Shown: piece after piece, positions 36,589-46,284 of the stretch
Layout of the letters: each line of letters starts with the position of its first letter
Position numbering within the stretch: the stretch's first letter is position 1
From: Bacteroidia bacterium
GTDB taxonomy: Bacteria > Bacteroidota > Bacteroidia > UKL13-3
Direction: 5' to 3'
Assembly: GCA_018058135.1 (NCBI GenBank)
Contig: JAGPCK010000001.1
Span: forward strand, 1-60,616
DNA length: 60,616 nt
Notes under the pieces: generated by a model
Seen by the model: the letters and a program-made list of their open reading frames with translations, nothing else
Told to the model about the DNA's origin: nothing
Databases searched by the model: none
Position numbers and translations under genes: made by a program

Positions 36589-38475
36589 TCATTTTTTATA
36601 CACCACCTTCGCTCCTTTGGCTTTGATGATGTTACTTTCATCACCTAACAATTGCGCTCCGTTTTTAAATATCAAACGGGCATTCTCACCCAGGTAAATT
36701 TTACCGTTTCCACGCAGTATGATGGTGCTGTTCTCATCCACAATTAATGTGGCTTTTTTTTGCAGCGTGATACTTCCTCCGGCAACCAACTCCAGAGAAG
36801 TTGCCGGTAAAGCATGATTAAGTTGATTGAACGTTTGTGAGCGGTTAAGCAAAAGCGTTCTCCGTTCATTCACCATTAAACTATCGTGCAACACTACTTT
36901 ACCTGTAAAGCGGGTATCATTGTCAATATTAAAATGGCGGTAACGAAGTTGTACGGTAATTTTATTCTTCTCCATCTTCAACACTTTTACCTGTATGCCG
37001 TTTAGGTGTGTAGTGAGTGTGGCGGTATGAATTCCGTTGGAGGCTGAAGAAGGGTTGGTGCTTAAACTAAATTCATTTCTTCCGTATTCGGGTGTAAAAG
37101 CATCACCCCCGTCACCATCGCAATGAATAAGGTGTTGCTCTCCTTCTACGGCAAACACCAGTGCACGTTGCATGTTGCTCATGGTAAGTTTTTCATCGGT
37201 TGTTTTCAGCACACGCGCTTCGTCTCTGTCACCAAAACCCAGCAGTGGATTTGCCTCCAGACGTTTAATCATGGGTTGTTTACCGCAACAGGGTTCAAAA
37301 GATTCAATGCTGTCGCTGCGTACAAAATCCCAGCGCCCGTCAGCCTCTTCGCAGTCCAAATGATTCTCAGGGTCGCCTGTCTGGTGCAAAATGTACAGGC
37401 CATCGGTACTCAAATCTACGTTATCAAATATGCCGGTGTTGTTGTGGTACTCCAGTAAAAAATATTCATCCACAGCGTAAGGCAATTTGATGCGTGCAGC
37501 ATCTCCTATGGTCACAAAATCATGCAGCTCAAGCAGAGTGTCTTTAGCTGTAAGAGCATCCGCATCATACCGGTATTTACTCCAGCCCAACAGGTTTCTG
37601 TCCCAGGCATTTACACACACACTGCTTGAACCGTGTGCTGCTGCCAATCCCCAGGCTCCGTGGTTGGTAAAATCAGGACCATAAAAACCATTCAACCCGG
37701 CATAATGGTCGCGGGTAAAAAAGTGGGCCAGCTCATGCTTGAGCAATTTGAAAAAACGCGGGAAATAATCTGCTCCTCCGTTCACCAATAATCCTGAACC
37801 CATCGAACCTCCTGAAATGCGCAGTTGGTCGCTAATCTTAATATCCGGGCACATCAGCGCAGCAATTCCTCCGCCTGTTCCCAGCCATGCCCACCGCGCA
37901 TCAATTTGCTGAGGGTCGTCTCTGAAAACAATGATGATGTTATCAATATTACCATCCGGCTGTTTGCGCCAATTGCCTTGCGGTGTTTTACCCCAGTTAT
38001 CGTACAGGCTCCAGTTCACCTTACCTGATTTAATCACCTGCTGCAACACATCGTTCGCTACCCCTCCCATTTGTCCGTGCGAGTGGTAATAAGCAAGTGA
38101 TGAATCCACACGAATGACTTCAGGGAAACAATCACCCCCTAAAAATAACTTTCCTAACGAAGCCTCTTTGAAGTAGGCCGTTAAACTATGTGAGTCGATT
38201 GTTTGTGCAGGTGGAGTAAGCAGTTTCTGACAAAACTCCGGCACCTCCTTACTACCCTGAGGCCAGCGGGGATTGTAATGCGCATACTGACCGTAATCAG
38301 CAAAAATGATGAGGCTGCGAATGGTATCAAAAGCCGGCAGGTAATACCCTTTGGACGAATCACCTTGTTCATATTGCCCGCCACCAATGGCGTATGCCGA
38401 GGGTAATTGCTGCGCAACAGAAGAAAATGACATGAGCGAGCAAAGTGTGCCAAAAAAATAAATCAGTTTTGCCAT
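36589..38475 (-). CDS. Secreted M6-like zinc metalloprotease
   Basis: A 628-residue exported protein (signal peptide to about SVAQ, residue 21). The zinc site HELAHFFTRDH (His247, Glu248, His251, His257) follows the HExxHxxxxxH layout, with Thr where metzincins often have Gly. The catalytic region resembles M6/immune-inhibitor-A-type peptidases (IIIVFRDDP, YFLLEYHNNTGIFDN, GLYILHQTGD). From about 520 on come short regular strands (VAGGSITLQKKATLIVDENSTIILRGNGKIYLGENARLIF) that look like a beta-helix. It does not end in a recognisable T9SS domain, unlike other secreted proteins here. Confidence 0.78.
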   Translation of the reverse strand: MAKLIYFFGTLCSLMSFSSVAQQLPSAYAIGGGQYEQGDSSKGYYLPAFDTIRSLIIFADYGQYAHYNPRWPQGSKEVPEFCQKLLTPPAQTIDSHSLTAYFKEASLGKLFLGGDCFPEVIRVDSSLAYYHSHGQMGGVANDVLQQVIKSGKVNWSLYDNWGKTPQGNWRKQPDGNIDNIIIVFRDDPQQIDARWAWLGTGGGIAALMCPDIKISDQLRISGGSMGSGLLVNGGADYFPRFFKLLKHELAHFFTRDHYAGLNGFYGPDFTNHGAWGLAAAHGSSSVCVNAWDRNLLGWSKYRYDADALTAKDTLLELHDFVTIGDAARIKLPYAVDEYFLLEYHNNTGIFDNVDLSTDGLYILHQTGDPENHLDCEEADGRWDFVRSDSIESFEPCCGKQPMIKRLEANPLLGFGDRDEARVLKTTDEKLTMSNMQRALVFAVEGEQHLIHCDGDGGDAFTPEYGRNEFSLSTNPSSASNGIHTATLTTHLNGIQVKVLKMEKNKITVQLRYRHFNIDNDTRFTGKVVLHDSLMVNERRTLLLNRSQTFNQLNHALPATSLELVAGGSITLQKKATLIVDENSTIILRGNGKIYLGENARLIFKNGAQLLGDESNIIKAKGAKVVYKK

Positions 38476-38564
38476 GTAAGGTGCGGTGAATTTAGCAATT
38501 ACGCAGGGAGATAAACAAAGATAATACCACCTAAACTCCCCAACGAATTAAAGCGCGAAACACC

Positions 38565-38572
38565 TATTTTTG
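38565..38572 (+). promoter_or_regulatory. TAnnTTTG promoter box of the aldehyde dehydrogenase
   Basis: TATTTTTG followed by C, 19 bp before the ATG at 38592. Confidence 0.6.
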
Positions 38573-38591
38573 CTGCACAATTTAAAAACGT

Positions 38592-40121
38592 ATGAAAGAA
38601 GTACTGGCCCGATTGGGCATACAAGAAAACAACCCCGGAAGCAGCACGGGTATAAACTGGTTACAAACAGCAGGGGCAAACGTTCTCGAAAGCTACTCTC
38701 CTGCTGATGGCAAAAAGATTGCCTCAGTAACTACTACTACTGCCGCTGAATATGAAACCATCATAACTACCGCACAGGCAGCCTTTGAAGTTTGGCGCAA
38801 AATACCGGCACCACGCAGAGGAGAAATCATTCGCCAGTATGGTAACAAATTGCGTGAGTACAAAGAAGATTTAGGAAAGCTCGTTTCTTACGAGATGGGA
38901 AAAATATTACAGGAAGGCTTGGGCGAAGTGCAGGAGATGATTGATATCTGCGATTTTGCCGTGGGGCTTTCCCGCCAACTGTACGGACTTACCATGCACT
39001 CCGAAAGGCCGGAGCACCGCATGTACGAACAATGGCATCCGCTGGGGGTGGTAGGCATTATTTCTGCCTTTAATTTTCCTGTGGCGGTGTGGAGCTGGAA
39101 TGCTATGCTGGCCGCGGTGTGCGGAGATGTGTGTATTTGGAAACCATCTGAAAAAACACCTTTGTGCGGTGTAGCCTGTCAACAATTACTGCAACAGGTA
39201 TTGAAAGAAAATAATGTTCCCGAAGGTGTGTTTTGTTTGGTAAACGGAGATTACACTGTGGGTGAGCGCATGACCAATGACACCCGCGTTCCGTTAATTT
39301 CTGCTACCGGTTCTACCCGCATGGGTAAAAAGGTGGGAGCTGCAGTAGGCGAGCGTTTAGGTCGTTCATTACTGGAACTGGGCGGAAACAATGCCATTAT
39401 TATCTCCGATAAAGCAAACCTGGACATGGCCTTGCGTGCAGTGGTATTTGGCGCAGTGGGTACCTGCGGACAACGTTGTACCAGCACCCGCAGGCTTATC
39501 ATTCATGAAAGTGTATATGCCACGTTCAAAGATAAATTAGTAAAGGCCTATGCACAGGTACGCATTGGAAACCCGCTGGAACAAGGCGTGCTGGTTGGCC
39601 CGTTGATTGATACAACTGCCGTAAAACAGTTCACACATGCCATTGAAGAAATTAAGCGCGAGGGCGGAACAATTGTGTGTGGCGGTGAGGTAGTGGCAGC
39701 AGACAAAAATCCTTCAGGCTGTTATGTAACACCTTGTATTGCTGAAGTACAAAATCATTATGACATTGTACAACATGAAACCTTTGCACCTATTCTGTAC
39801 CTGATGAAATACGCTGAATTGAATGAAGCAATACGCTTACAAAATGATGTAAAGCAGGGATTGAGTTCAGCTATCTTTACCACACACATGCAGGAAATGG
39901 AAAACTTTCTTTCAACTGCCGGTTCCGATTGCGGAATAGCCAACGTTAACATTGGTACTTCAGGGGCTGAAATTGGCGGGGCTTTTGGTGGTGAAAAAGA
40001 AACCGGAGGTGGCCGCGAGTCAGGCTCCGACAGTTGGAAAGCCTACATGCGCAGACAAACCAACACCATCAACTACAGCAACCAAATGCCACTGGCACAA
40101 GGCATACAATTTGATTTTTAA
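38592..40121 (+). CDS. Aldehyde dehydrogenase, ALDH7 (aminoadipate semialdehyde) type
   Basis: A 509-residue NAD-dependent dehydrogenase. FNFPVAVWSWN and KPSEKTPLC bind NAD; the general base lies in LLELGGNNAIII and the catalytic Cys in GTCGQRCTSTRRL. The closest family is ALDH7/antiquitin, which oxidises 2-aminoadipate 6-semialdehyde in lysine breakdown, judged from GCYVTPCIAE, GGAFGGEKETGGGRESGSDSWK and ALDH7-like length. No other lysine-degradation gene is in view, so the substrate is inferred from family only. Own promoter upstream; the DUF3108 gene follows after 45 bp. Confidence 0.88.
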   Translation: MKEVLARLGIQENNPGSSTGINWLQTAGANVLESYSPADGKKIASVTTTTAAEYETIITTAQAAFEVWRKIPAPRRGEIIRQYGNKLREYKEDLGKLVSYEMGKILQEGLGEVQEMIDICDFAVGLSRQLYGLTMHSERPEHRMYEQWHPLGVVGIISAFNFPVAVWSWNAMLAAVCGDVCIWKPSEKTPLCGVACQQLLQQVLKENNVPEGVFCLVNGDYTVGERMTNDTRVPLISATGSTRMGKKVGAAVGERLGRSLLELGGNNAIIISDKANLDMALRAVVFGAVGTCGQRCTSTRRLIIHESVYATFKDKLVKAYAQVRIGNPLEQGVLVGPLIDTTAVKQFTHAIEEIKREGGTIVCGGEVVAADKNPSGCYVTPCIAEVQNHYDIVQHETFAPILYLMKYAELNEAIRLQNDVKQGLSSAIFTTHMQEMENFLSTAGSDCGIANVNIGTSGAEIGGAFGGEKETGGGRESGSDSWKAYMRRQTNTINYSNQMPLAQGIQFDF

Positions 40122-40166
40122 GAATTGGTACGTAAATTGAAAATCAATATCAGCAAAAAGCACTTT

Positions 40167-40979
40167 ATGAAAAGGATACATCAGTGTATTGTGGTACTAC
40201 TTCTTGTTATCGGAGCAACTGATGCCGCTTTTGCACAAAAGAATAAATCGACCGAGACAGAGCAACCTGTTCGGGTAGTTCAGAACAATGCCTTTACATT
40301 TGGCGAGAAACTGAAATACCGGGTGCATTACGGGTTTATGAATGCCGCCAATATTGATTTTGAAGTAAAACCCGATACTGTAAGAGTAGGCAAAAAAAAC
40401 ACCTTTCATGTAATAGCCTTTGGCCGAACCATCAGTGCTTTTGACTGGTTTATGAAAGTGCGCGACCGTTATGAAACGCATATTGATCAGGTGTCTATGC
40501 TGCCTGTAAAATATACCAAAGATCAGGTGGAAGGAAATTACAAAGATCAGGATTATGCCATCTTCAACCACAGCAAACGCATTTGCATTCATGAAAAAGG
40601 TAAAATGACCATCGAACAAAATGTGATGGACTTAATCTCTGCTATCTATTATTTCAGAACATACGATTTCTCCAAAGCCAAACCCGGTGACAAATATGAT
40701 TTTGAAGTTTACTTAGATAACCGCTTGTACAAAACCGGGGCAAAATTTTTAGGCAGAGAAGTGCTTAAAAGTGATATAGGAAAAATACGCTGCATCAAGT
40801 TACGCCCGCAATTAATTGTTGATCGTGTATTTAAAGATGCTGACGACATGACCTTGTGGGTAACCGATGATGAAAATAAAATTCCGGTACGAGTACAAAG
40901 TAACCTACGGGTAGGCTCCCTTAAAGTAGATTTAATCGGATATTCAGGGCTCAAAAACTCAGTGGCATTGGTAAAGTAA
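40167..40979 (+). CDS. Exported DUF3108 domain protein
   Basis: A 270-residue protein with a signal peptide (MKRIHQCIVVLLLVIGATDAAFAQ); ATG 40167 is chosen for this reason over an upstream in-frame start. The body matches DUF3108: FTFGEKLKYRVHYGFMNAANIDFEV, AFGRTISAFDWFMKVRDRYET, and TLWVTDDENKIPVRVQSNLRVGSLKVDL. Such proteins are periplasmic or outer-membrane associated beta structures of unknown role in Bacteroidota. It may share the dehydrogenase transcript. Confidence 0.82.
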   Translation: MKRIHQCIVVLLLVIGATDAAFAQKNKSTETEQPVRVVQNNAFTFGEKLKYRVHYGFMNAANIDFEVKPDTVRVGKKNTFHVIAFGRTISAFDWFMKVRDRYETHIDQVSMLPVKYTKDQVEGNYKDQDYAIFNHSKRICIHEKGKMTIEQNVMDLISAIYYFRTYDFSKAKPGDKYDFEVYLDNRLYKTGAKFLGREVLKSDIGKIRCIKLRPQLIVDRVFKDADDMTLWVTDDENKIPVRVQSNLRVGSLKVDLIGYSGLKNSVALVK

Positions 40980-41002
40980 TACGGGGATAAAGACTGAAAA
41001 AA

Positions 41003-41029
41003 AATAATGTACTGTAATACTACATTATT
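41003..41029. other. Perfect inverted repeat upstream of the histidine kinase
   Basis: Arms AATAATGTA / TACATTATT with a 9-nt loop, preceded by an A-run. It could form a hairpin at the end of the DUF3108 transcript or be an operator of the kinase gene 41 bp downstream. There is no T-run on the plus strand, so terminator function in that direction is doubtful. Confidence 0.5.
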
Positions 41030-41069
41030 CTTCCTCATCCTTTAGCTTTGCCTGTATCTGGTATTTACC

Positions 41070-42818
41070 ATGTTATCATTACAGTTTAACTCATACTCTG
41101 TTACACTCCTTATGTCGGGCCTTATGGCCATGTTCATGGGTATTATAATCTACCAGCGTTTAGGTGGGGCTTCCAAATGGTTTGGAATACTGATGTTATC
41201 CATAGCAATATGGTCCATAGCTTACTCGTTTGAGTTATCCAGTGTAACCCTAAAACAAATGTTGTTCTGGATTAATTTTGCCTATGTGGGTATTGCACTT
41301 ATGCCTGCCTTTTGGGTTATTTTCTCTATCCATTACACAGGCAATAGTAAGTGGTTAACAAAAGGCAACTTTGTTATCATATTTCTCTTTCCGGTTATTA
41401 CCTTATTGTTAGCCTGGACAAACCCACTCCACTTTCTTCATTACGCATCTTACAGTCTTGACACTTCCGGACCGTTTCCATTGTTTTCTTTTACACGCGG
41501 CATTTGGTACCATGTTCAAACCGGCTATTTTTATTTTCTGCTAGCATTTGGAAATTACTTGCTCCTAGTTCACCTCAAAAAGTCAGATCTGGTCTTCAAA
41601 AAACAACATGCAACAATTGTAGCTGCTGCTTTTATTCCCTGGATAGTAAATCTGTTTTATATAATTGGCGTTCGTCCCTTCGGGCATATTGATTTAACTC
41701 CTTATGCGTTTATACTTACCACTGTTTTAATAGGAATTGGTTTACTGAGATTTAATCTGTTCAATATTATACCATTGGCATACGAACAGGTGATTGAGAA
41801 CATGAACGATGGAATTGTTATACTGGATTCATATAACAGCATTATCGACCTCAACATGGGTATGCGTAGAATACTGCAAAATACAGATGGGAAATTAACA
41901 GGAAAATACCTGGAAGATGTATTGCCTGCAGTAGAAAAACTCTATGACCGTTTAGCTAACACCAACCTTCACAGAAAGATTGAATTCAGCATAAACAAGC
42001 GTGTATATGAAACCGACATTACACACATTGTAGATAAAAACTCTGTTCAAAGCGGTACACTGATACTTTTTCATGATGTAACCGAAAGTATAATCGCACA
42101 AAAAAAACTGGAACAACAGGCGCAAAAACTGGATGAACTCAATAAAGTTAAAGACAAAGTTTTTTCTATTTTGTCCCACGATTTGCGCAGCCCATTGGCC
42201 AATCTTTCTTCGCTTATCTCTATGGCAAGAGAAGGTGATATTTCTGATGAGGAATTTAAGTCGTTTCTGCCCACCATAGCAGAGAATATCAACTATACAT
42301 CAGGCCTTATTGATAACCTGCTGCATTGGTCGCAACTCCATATTAAAGGAGAAAGAATTGCCAAAACAACTTTTGATTTATATGATATAATCAACAGTAT
42401 GCTCACTTATTTTACCAAAAGTGCAAAAGTAAAAAACATCGAAATTGTTAACCTCATTTCTAAAAGCACCACAGTAACTGCTGATAAAAACATGATTCAT
42501 TTGGTGCTGCGTAACCTCTTATCCAATGCAATCAAATTTTCTGAACCCGGAGGTAAAGTTACCATTGAAGCACAAGACCTCTACCCTGAAACGGTAGTAT
42601 GTGTTTCAGATACAGGGAAAGGAATGGAGAAAGAAACCCTTAAAAAACTTTTCGGATATGAATCATTTACCACAAAAGGAACAGCCAATGAACAAGGCAC
42701 TGGACTTGGACTATTGTTGTGTAAAGAGTTTGTAGAAAAAAACGGTGGTCGTATTTGGGTGGAAAGTGAGCCCGGCAAAGGCAGCCGTTTTTGCTTTTCA
42801 ATTATCGAAACAAAATAA
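41070..42818 (+). CDS. Orphan sensor histidine kinase with 7TM and PAS domains
   Basis: A 582-residue membrane sensor. Residues 1-230 form seven membrane helices of the HisKA_7TM type; 240-345 a PAS domain ([20 protein letters not shown]); a short coiled coil; HisKA with the phospho-acceptor His370 in [16 protein letters not shown]; and the ATPase domain with the N box [12 protein letters not shown] (about 486), G1 DTGKGM (514-519) and G2 GTGLGL (543-548). It autophosphorylates in response to an unknown, perhaps membrane-borne, signal. No response regulator gene is adjacent. Confidence 0.93.
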   Translation: MLSLQFNSYSVTLLMSGLMAMFMGIIIYQRLGGASKWFGILMLSIAIWSIAYSFELSSVTLKQMLFWINFAYVGIALMPAFWVIFSIHYTGNSKWLTKGNFVIIFLFPVITLLLAWTNPLHFLHYASYSLDTSGPFPLFSFTRGIWYHVQTGYFYFLLAFGNYLLLVHLKKSDLVFKKQHATIVAAAFIPWIVNLFYIIGVRPFGHIDLTPYAFILTTVLIGIGLLRFNLFNIIPLAYEQVIENMNDGIVILDSYNSIIDLNMGMRRILQNTDGKLTGKYLEDVLPAVEKLYDRLANTNLHRKIEFSINKRVYETDITHIVDKNSVQSGTLILFHDVTESIIAQKKLEQQAQKLDELNKVKDKVFSILSHDLRSPLANLSSLISMAREGDISDEEFKSFLPTIAENINYTSGLIDNLLHWSQLHIKGERIAKTTFDLYDIINSMLTYFTKSAKVKNIEIVNLISKSTTVTADKNMIHLVLRNLLSNAIKFSEPGGKVTIEAQDLYPETVVCVSDTGKGMEKETLKKLFGYESFTTKGTANEQGTGLGLLLCKEFVEKNGGRIWVESEPGKGSRFCFSIIETK

Positions 42819-42830
42819 CCTCTTGCTCCC

Positions 42831-42838
42831 TATTTTTG
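42831..42838 (+). promoter_or_regulatory. TAnnTTTG promoter box of the threonine aldolase
   Basis: TATTTTTG followed by C, 18 bp before the ATG at 42857 and 12 bp after the histidine kinase stop. Confidence 0.6.
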
Positions 42839-42856
42839 CGTTTAACCTTTTCGGAA

Positions 42857-43885
42857 ATGAATACTATTGACGTACGCAGCGATACCGTTACCCGCCCTAC
42901 ACCACAAATGCTTGAAGCCATGTTCTCGGCAAAAGTGGGAGACGATGTTTTTGGCGAAGATGAAACAGTAAACACTTTACAGCAAAAAGCAGCTGATTTA
43001 TTTGGCATGGAAGCCGCACTGTTCTGCAGCAGCGGAACACTCACCAATCAATTGGCCATAAAGTTACATACACAACCGGCTGATGAGGTTGTTTGCTCGT
43101 CATTGGCACATATCTATTTATACGAAGGCGGAGGTATTGCTTTTAATTCAGGTGCATCGGTAAGGTTACTTTATGGCGAGCGTGGTATGTTTACTGCTGA
43201 ACAGGTGATGAACAACATCAACAACCCCGCTGATGTGCACTTCCCGGTTACACGCATGGTAGCAGTAGAAAATACCATGAACAAAGGCGGAGGCTGCTGT
43301 TGGGATATGGAGGAATTAAAAAGAATAAAACAGGTGTGCGTTGATAAAGGACTTGCTTTCCACTTGGACGGAGCGCGATTGTTTAATGCCCTGGTGGCCA
43401 AAAAAGAATCAGCCAAAGACTACGGAAAACTATTCGATACCATTTCCATTTGTTTATCCAAAGGTTTGGGTGCTCCGGTTGGTTCGCTGTTATTAGGAAC
43501 CCAAGAACACATTTCCAAAGCACGCAGACTAAGAAAAGTAATGGGCGGTGGCATGCGACAGGCAGGTTATCTGGCTGCTGCCGGAATATATGCCCTGGAC
43601 CATCACGTGGAAAGACTTACAGAAGATCATATCAAAGCGGCAAAACTGGAAAAGGCATTGCAACAGCTTAACTACATTGACTTTATACTGCCCGTTGAAA
43701 CCAACATTGTCATTTTTAAACTGAAACCTGAAATTACCCCCGACACGTTTACCGCTTATCTCCTTCAAAACAGCATCAAAGCATCAGGCATGGGAAATGG
43801 CCTTTTCAGAATGGTAATGCATCTGGACATAACTGCTGAACAGTTTGATTATTTGGAACATACACTAAAATCCTTCCCGGCCTGA
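42857..43885 (+). CDS. ltaE: Low-specificity L-threonine aldolase
   Basis: PLP enzyme splitting L-threonine (and allo-threonine) into glycine and acetaldehyde. ATG 42857 ([19 protein letters not shown]) is the family start; the longer frame runs back into the kinase gene. The 342-residue protein has [14 protein letters not shown] N-terminus, [24 protein letters not shown] and the PLP Lys in [17 protein letters not shown]. Single-gene unit with its own promoter. Confidence 0.93.
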   Translation: MNTIDVRSDTVTRPTPQMLEAMFSAKVGDDVFGEDETVNTLQQKAADLFGMEAALFCSSGTLTNQLAIKLHTQPADEVVCSSLAHIYLYEGGGIAFNSGASVRLLYGERGMFTAEQVMNNINNPADVHFPVTRMVAVENTMNKGGGCCWDMEELKRIKQVCVDKGLAFHLDGARLFNALVAKKESAKDYGKLFDTISICLSKGLGAPVGSLLLGTQEHISKARRLRKVMGGGMRQAGYLAAAGIYALDHHVERLTEDHIKAAKLEKALQQLNYIDFILPVETNIVIFKLKPEITPDTFTAYLLQNSIKASGMGNGLFRMVMHLDITAEQFDYLEHTLKSFPA

Positions 43886-43907
43886 TTTTTATCAGCCCAA
43901 AGGAAAC

Positions 43908-43924
43908 TTAACGATTCCTTAACA
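43908..43924 (+). promoter_or_regulatory. Candidate Pho box upstream of the plus-strand Pit gene
   Basis: Direct repeat TTAACG-ATTCC-TTAACA with 11 bp from start to start. It sits 20 bp upstream of the TATACCTTTG promoter element. The same repeat with the same spacing stands before the porin-DUF47-Pit operon at 49575-49591. Confidence 0.5.
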
Positions 43925-43944
43925 TAGGGTGCATTTTCCCCATA

Positions 43945-43952
43945 TACCTTTG
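43945..43952 (+). promoter_or_regulatory. TAnnTTTG promoter box of the Pit transporter
   Basis: TACCTTTG, 18 bp before the ATG at 43971. Confidence 0.6.
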
Positions 43953-43970
43953 TCCTCAAAGGTTTCTTTT

Positions 43971-45374
43971 ATGTTTGGTTTAGACACAACCCTCACCGTT
44001 TTACTTGTAGTATGTCTGCTCGCAGCATTCATTTTCGAATTCATCAATGGTTTTCATGACACAGCCAATGCCGTAGCAACGGTAATATACACCAACTCCC
44101 TAAAACCCAATGTGGCAGTAGCTTGGTCGGGCATTATGAATGCTACCGGTGTATTCATGGGGGGCATTACAGTTGCTATGGGCATCAGTAACTTATTGCC
44201 TGTTGATGTGCTCATTGATACCAACATTTACCACAATGTGGCTTTAATACTTTCTTTACTGGTAACTGCCATCATCTGGAACTTAGGCACCTGGTACCTG
44301 GGAATCCCCTGTTCCAGCTCACACACGCTGGTAGGTTCGATGTTAGGTGTAGGACTTGCCTATTCATTTATTGCGGTTGACCAATCAGTATCTTATGTAA
44401 ACTGGAGCAAGGCCTCAGATATAGGAATGTCATTGTTGCTGTCCCCGTTGTTGGGATTCAGTCTGGCTATTTTAGTGATGTACCTCTTGCGCATTTTTGT
44501 AAAAAACAAACAGATATTTAAAGAGCCTCAAACCAATCAACCACCACCCTTCTGGATACGTGTTACGTTATTGTTCACTTGTACAGCCGTGAGTTACTCG
44601 CACGGTTCGAATGACGGACAAAAAGGAGTTGGTTTGGTTATGCTTATTCTTATTGCCATTGTTCCTACTAAATTTGCTTTGGACCACAACAAAGATTTTT
44701 CTCAGTTCTCATCAGGGGCAAAAGAATTACAGGTGTTGATGGCAAAAGTGGATGTGGCTCAACTGAACAAGGAAGACAGTTTTGAGTATGTAAAAACCTC
44801 TCGCATAATCAATGACCTGAGCACCGACCTTTCCAAAGTAAGCGACATGAGTACTGCTTCAGAAGTGGAACAGTACAACATCAGAAAAGACCTGATTATT
44901 CTGAGTAAATCATCAAAAAAACTGATGGAAAGTGACGGACTAAACCTGAGTGAAAATGATAAAAAGAAATACCAGAGCGAACTCAAAAAAGTAAAAAGCC
45001 TTACCGACTATGCCCCTTCATGGGTAATTCTGATGATTGCGCTGGCCTTGGGTTTAGGAACCATGGTAGGTTGGAAACGTATTGTACAAACCATTGGTGA
45101 AAAAATAGGCAAAGAACACCTTACCTATGCACAGGGTGCTTCTTCTGAATTAGTAGCCGCAGCTACCATCAGCGCCTCAACTGCTTTGGGATTGCCTGTA
45201 AGTACTACACAAGTGCTATCATCAGGTATTGCAGGCAGCATGGTAGCCAGCAAGGGTATCAAGAACCTACAAAAGAAAACTATTCGCAATATTTTTATTG
45301 CCTGGGTACTTACACTTCCTGTATGTATTCTGATGTCGGGTGGATTGTTCTTGTTATTACGTTGGATGCTGTAA
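43971..45374 (+). CDS. Inorganic phosphate transporter, Pit family (plus strand)
   Basis: A 467-residue inner-membrane transporter importing phosphate with cations. ATG 43971 is used because it lies just after the promoter box. Both halves carry the Pit signature: NGFHDTANAVATVIYTNSL near the N-terminus and YSHGSNDGQKGVG in the middle; about ten membrane helices in all. A soluble insert of about 130 residues (roughly 245-375, Lys/Glu-rich, helical) splits the halves. Its stop codon is directly adjacent to the stop of the convergent DUF3298 gene. Confidence 0.93.
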   Translation: MFGLDTTLTVLLVVCLLAAFIFEFINGFHDTANAVATVIYTNSLKPNVAVAWSGIMNATGVFMGGITVAMGISNLLPVDVLIDTNIYHNVALILSLLVTAIIWNLGTWYLGIPCSSSHTLVGSMLGVGLAYSFIAVDQSVSYVNWSKASDIGMSLLLSPLLGFSLAILVMYLLRIFVKNKQIFKEPQTNQPPPFWIRVTLLFTCTAVSYSHGSNDGQKGVGLVMLILIAIVPTKFALDHNKDFSQFSSGAKELQVLMAKVDVAQLNKEDSFEYVKTSRIINDLSTDLSKVSDMSTASEVEQYNIRKDLIILSKSSKKLMESDGLNLSENDKKKYQSELKKVKSLTDYAPSWVILMIALALGLGTMVGWKRIVQTIGEKIGKEHLTYAQGASSELVAAATISASTALGLPVSTTQVLSSGIAGSMVASKGIKNLQKKTIRNIFIAWVLTLPVCILMSGGLFLLLRWML

Positions 45375-46172
45375 TTACTGCATCCACTCTTTACGTACCA
45401 GTTTTCCTATTTTAGCAGCCGGTATTGTAATAACACTACTTCCGTTTGCATAACTGCTTACTTCATAAGGATTGTAACAAAATGTAATTCCGTCTTTGTG
45501 GATATAGAAGTTATTGTTCAGGTAAAAGTGTTCATCTTTAAACCAATAACCGGCATCCTCATATGTTTGTGAAGGTGCAATTAATTTCTCTGACCTGAAT
45601 AACGGATCGGCCAATGCAGTAAGTTTGTAAATAGCCGTACTGTCAAAAAAGTCAAACAACTTCAATCGTTTTCCGGTATTTCTGTCCAGTAACATGTAGT
45701 GTTGCTCCTCCATTCCATGTGCCCCGCCTGTAAACGAAGATTGTGAGTAGCTGAATGTAATCCAGCGCTTGTTTTGCAACAACACGTTTACGTTTTTGTT
45801 GATGTACCAAGGCGTTGTGTAATCTTTCTGCTCTGCAATAAAGGCAACGTATTCCTGAATGAATTTATGCTGCAAACTATCAGCATTGTATATGTTTTTC
45901 TCTCCATCAGTAAAAATCTGAGTGAGCATTTCATTCACTGAATCCTGAAGTGGTGAAGTCACACCTGTAAAGGCCGGGTAACTAAAATGAATGTATGTAC
46001 AGGTAGAAGAAGAATCGGGCACACAGTTAGCATAGCTTAACATTTTATCTTGTTGAACGTACTGTAACGTATCTGATGCAGTGGCATGCTTATCTGTTGA
46101 GTTAAGGCCGCAAGAGCTTACAAAAAGCATAACTACAGAAAGAACTATAAGCCCGAAAATATTTCTCTTCAT
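45375..46172 (-). CDS. DUF3298/DUF4163 (RsiV-like) lipoprotein
   Basis: A 265-residue lipoprotein: ATG 46172 gives MKRNIFGLIVLSVVMLFVSSC with lipid Cys21. The N-terminal half fits DUF4163 (YVQQDKMLSYANCVP ... IHFSYPAF) and the C-terminal half DUF3298 (FTGGAHGMEEQHYMLLDRNTGKRLKLFDFF, then ITFCYNPYEVSSYANGSSVITIP). Related extracytoplasmic domains occur in RsiV and PdaC. Position between two phosphate transporters is suggestive but no phosphate-specific motif is seen. Confidence 0.82.
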   Translation of the reverse strand: MKRNIFGLIVLSVVMLFVSSCGLNSTDKHATASDTLQYVQQDKMLSYANCVPDSSSTCTYIHFSYPAFTGVTSPLQDSVNEMLTQIFTDGEKNIYNADSLQHKFIQEYVAFIAEQKDYTTPWYINKNVNVLLQNKRWITFSYSQSSFTGGAHGMEEQHYMLLDRNTGKRLKLFDFFDSTAIYKLTALADPLFRSEKLIAPSQTYEDAGYWFKDEHFYLNNNFYIHKDGITFCYNPYEVSSYANGSSVITIPAAKIGKLVRKEWMQ

Positions 46173-46234
46173 ATAAACACAAAAGTACTCCATCAGGTTG
46201 AAGTGAAAAATGATATTACTCACCTGATACCAAC

Positions 46235-46266
46235 AAAAAAGGCCCACAATTCAGGTGAGCCTTTTT
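46235..46266. terminator. Terminator downstream of the minus-strand Pit gene
   Basis: Arms AAAAAGGC..CAC and GTG..GCCTTTTT (one mismatch) with an 8-nt loop, 18 bp after the stop of the minus-strand Pit gene. It ends the porin-DUF47-Pit transcript before the DUF3298 gene. Confidence 0.7.
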
Positions 46267-46284
46267 AAAATATTTTCAGAAATG

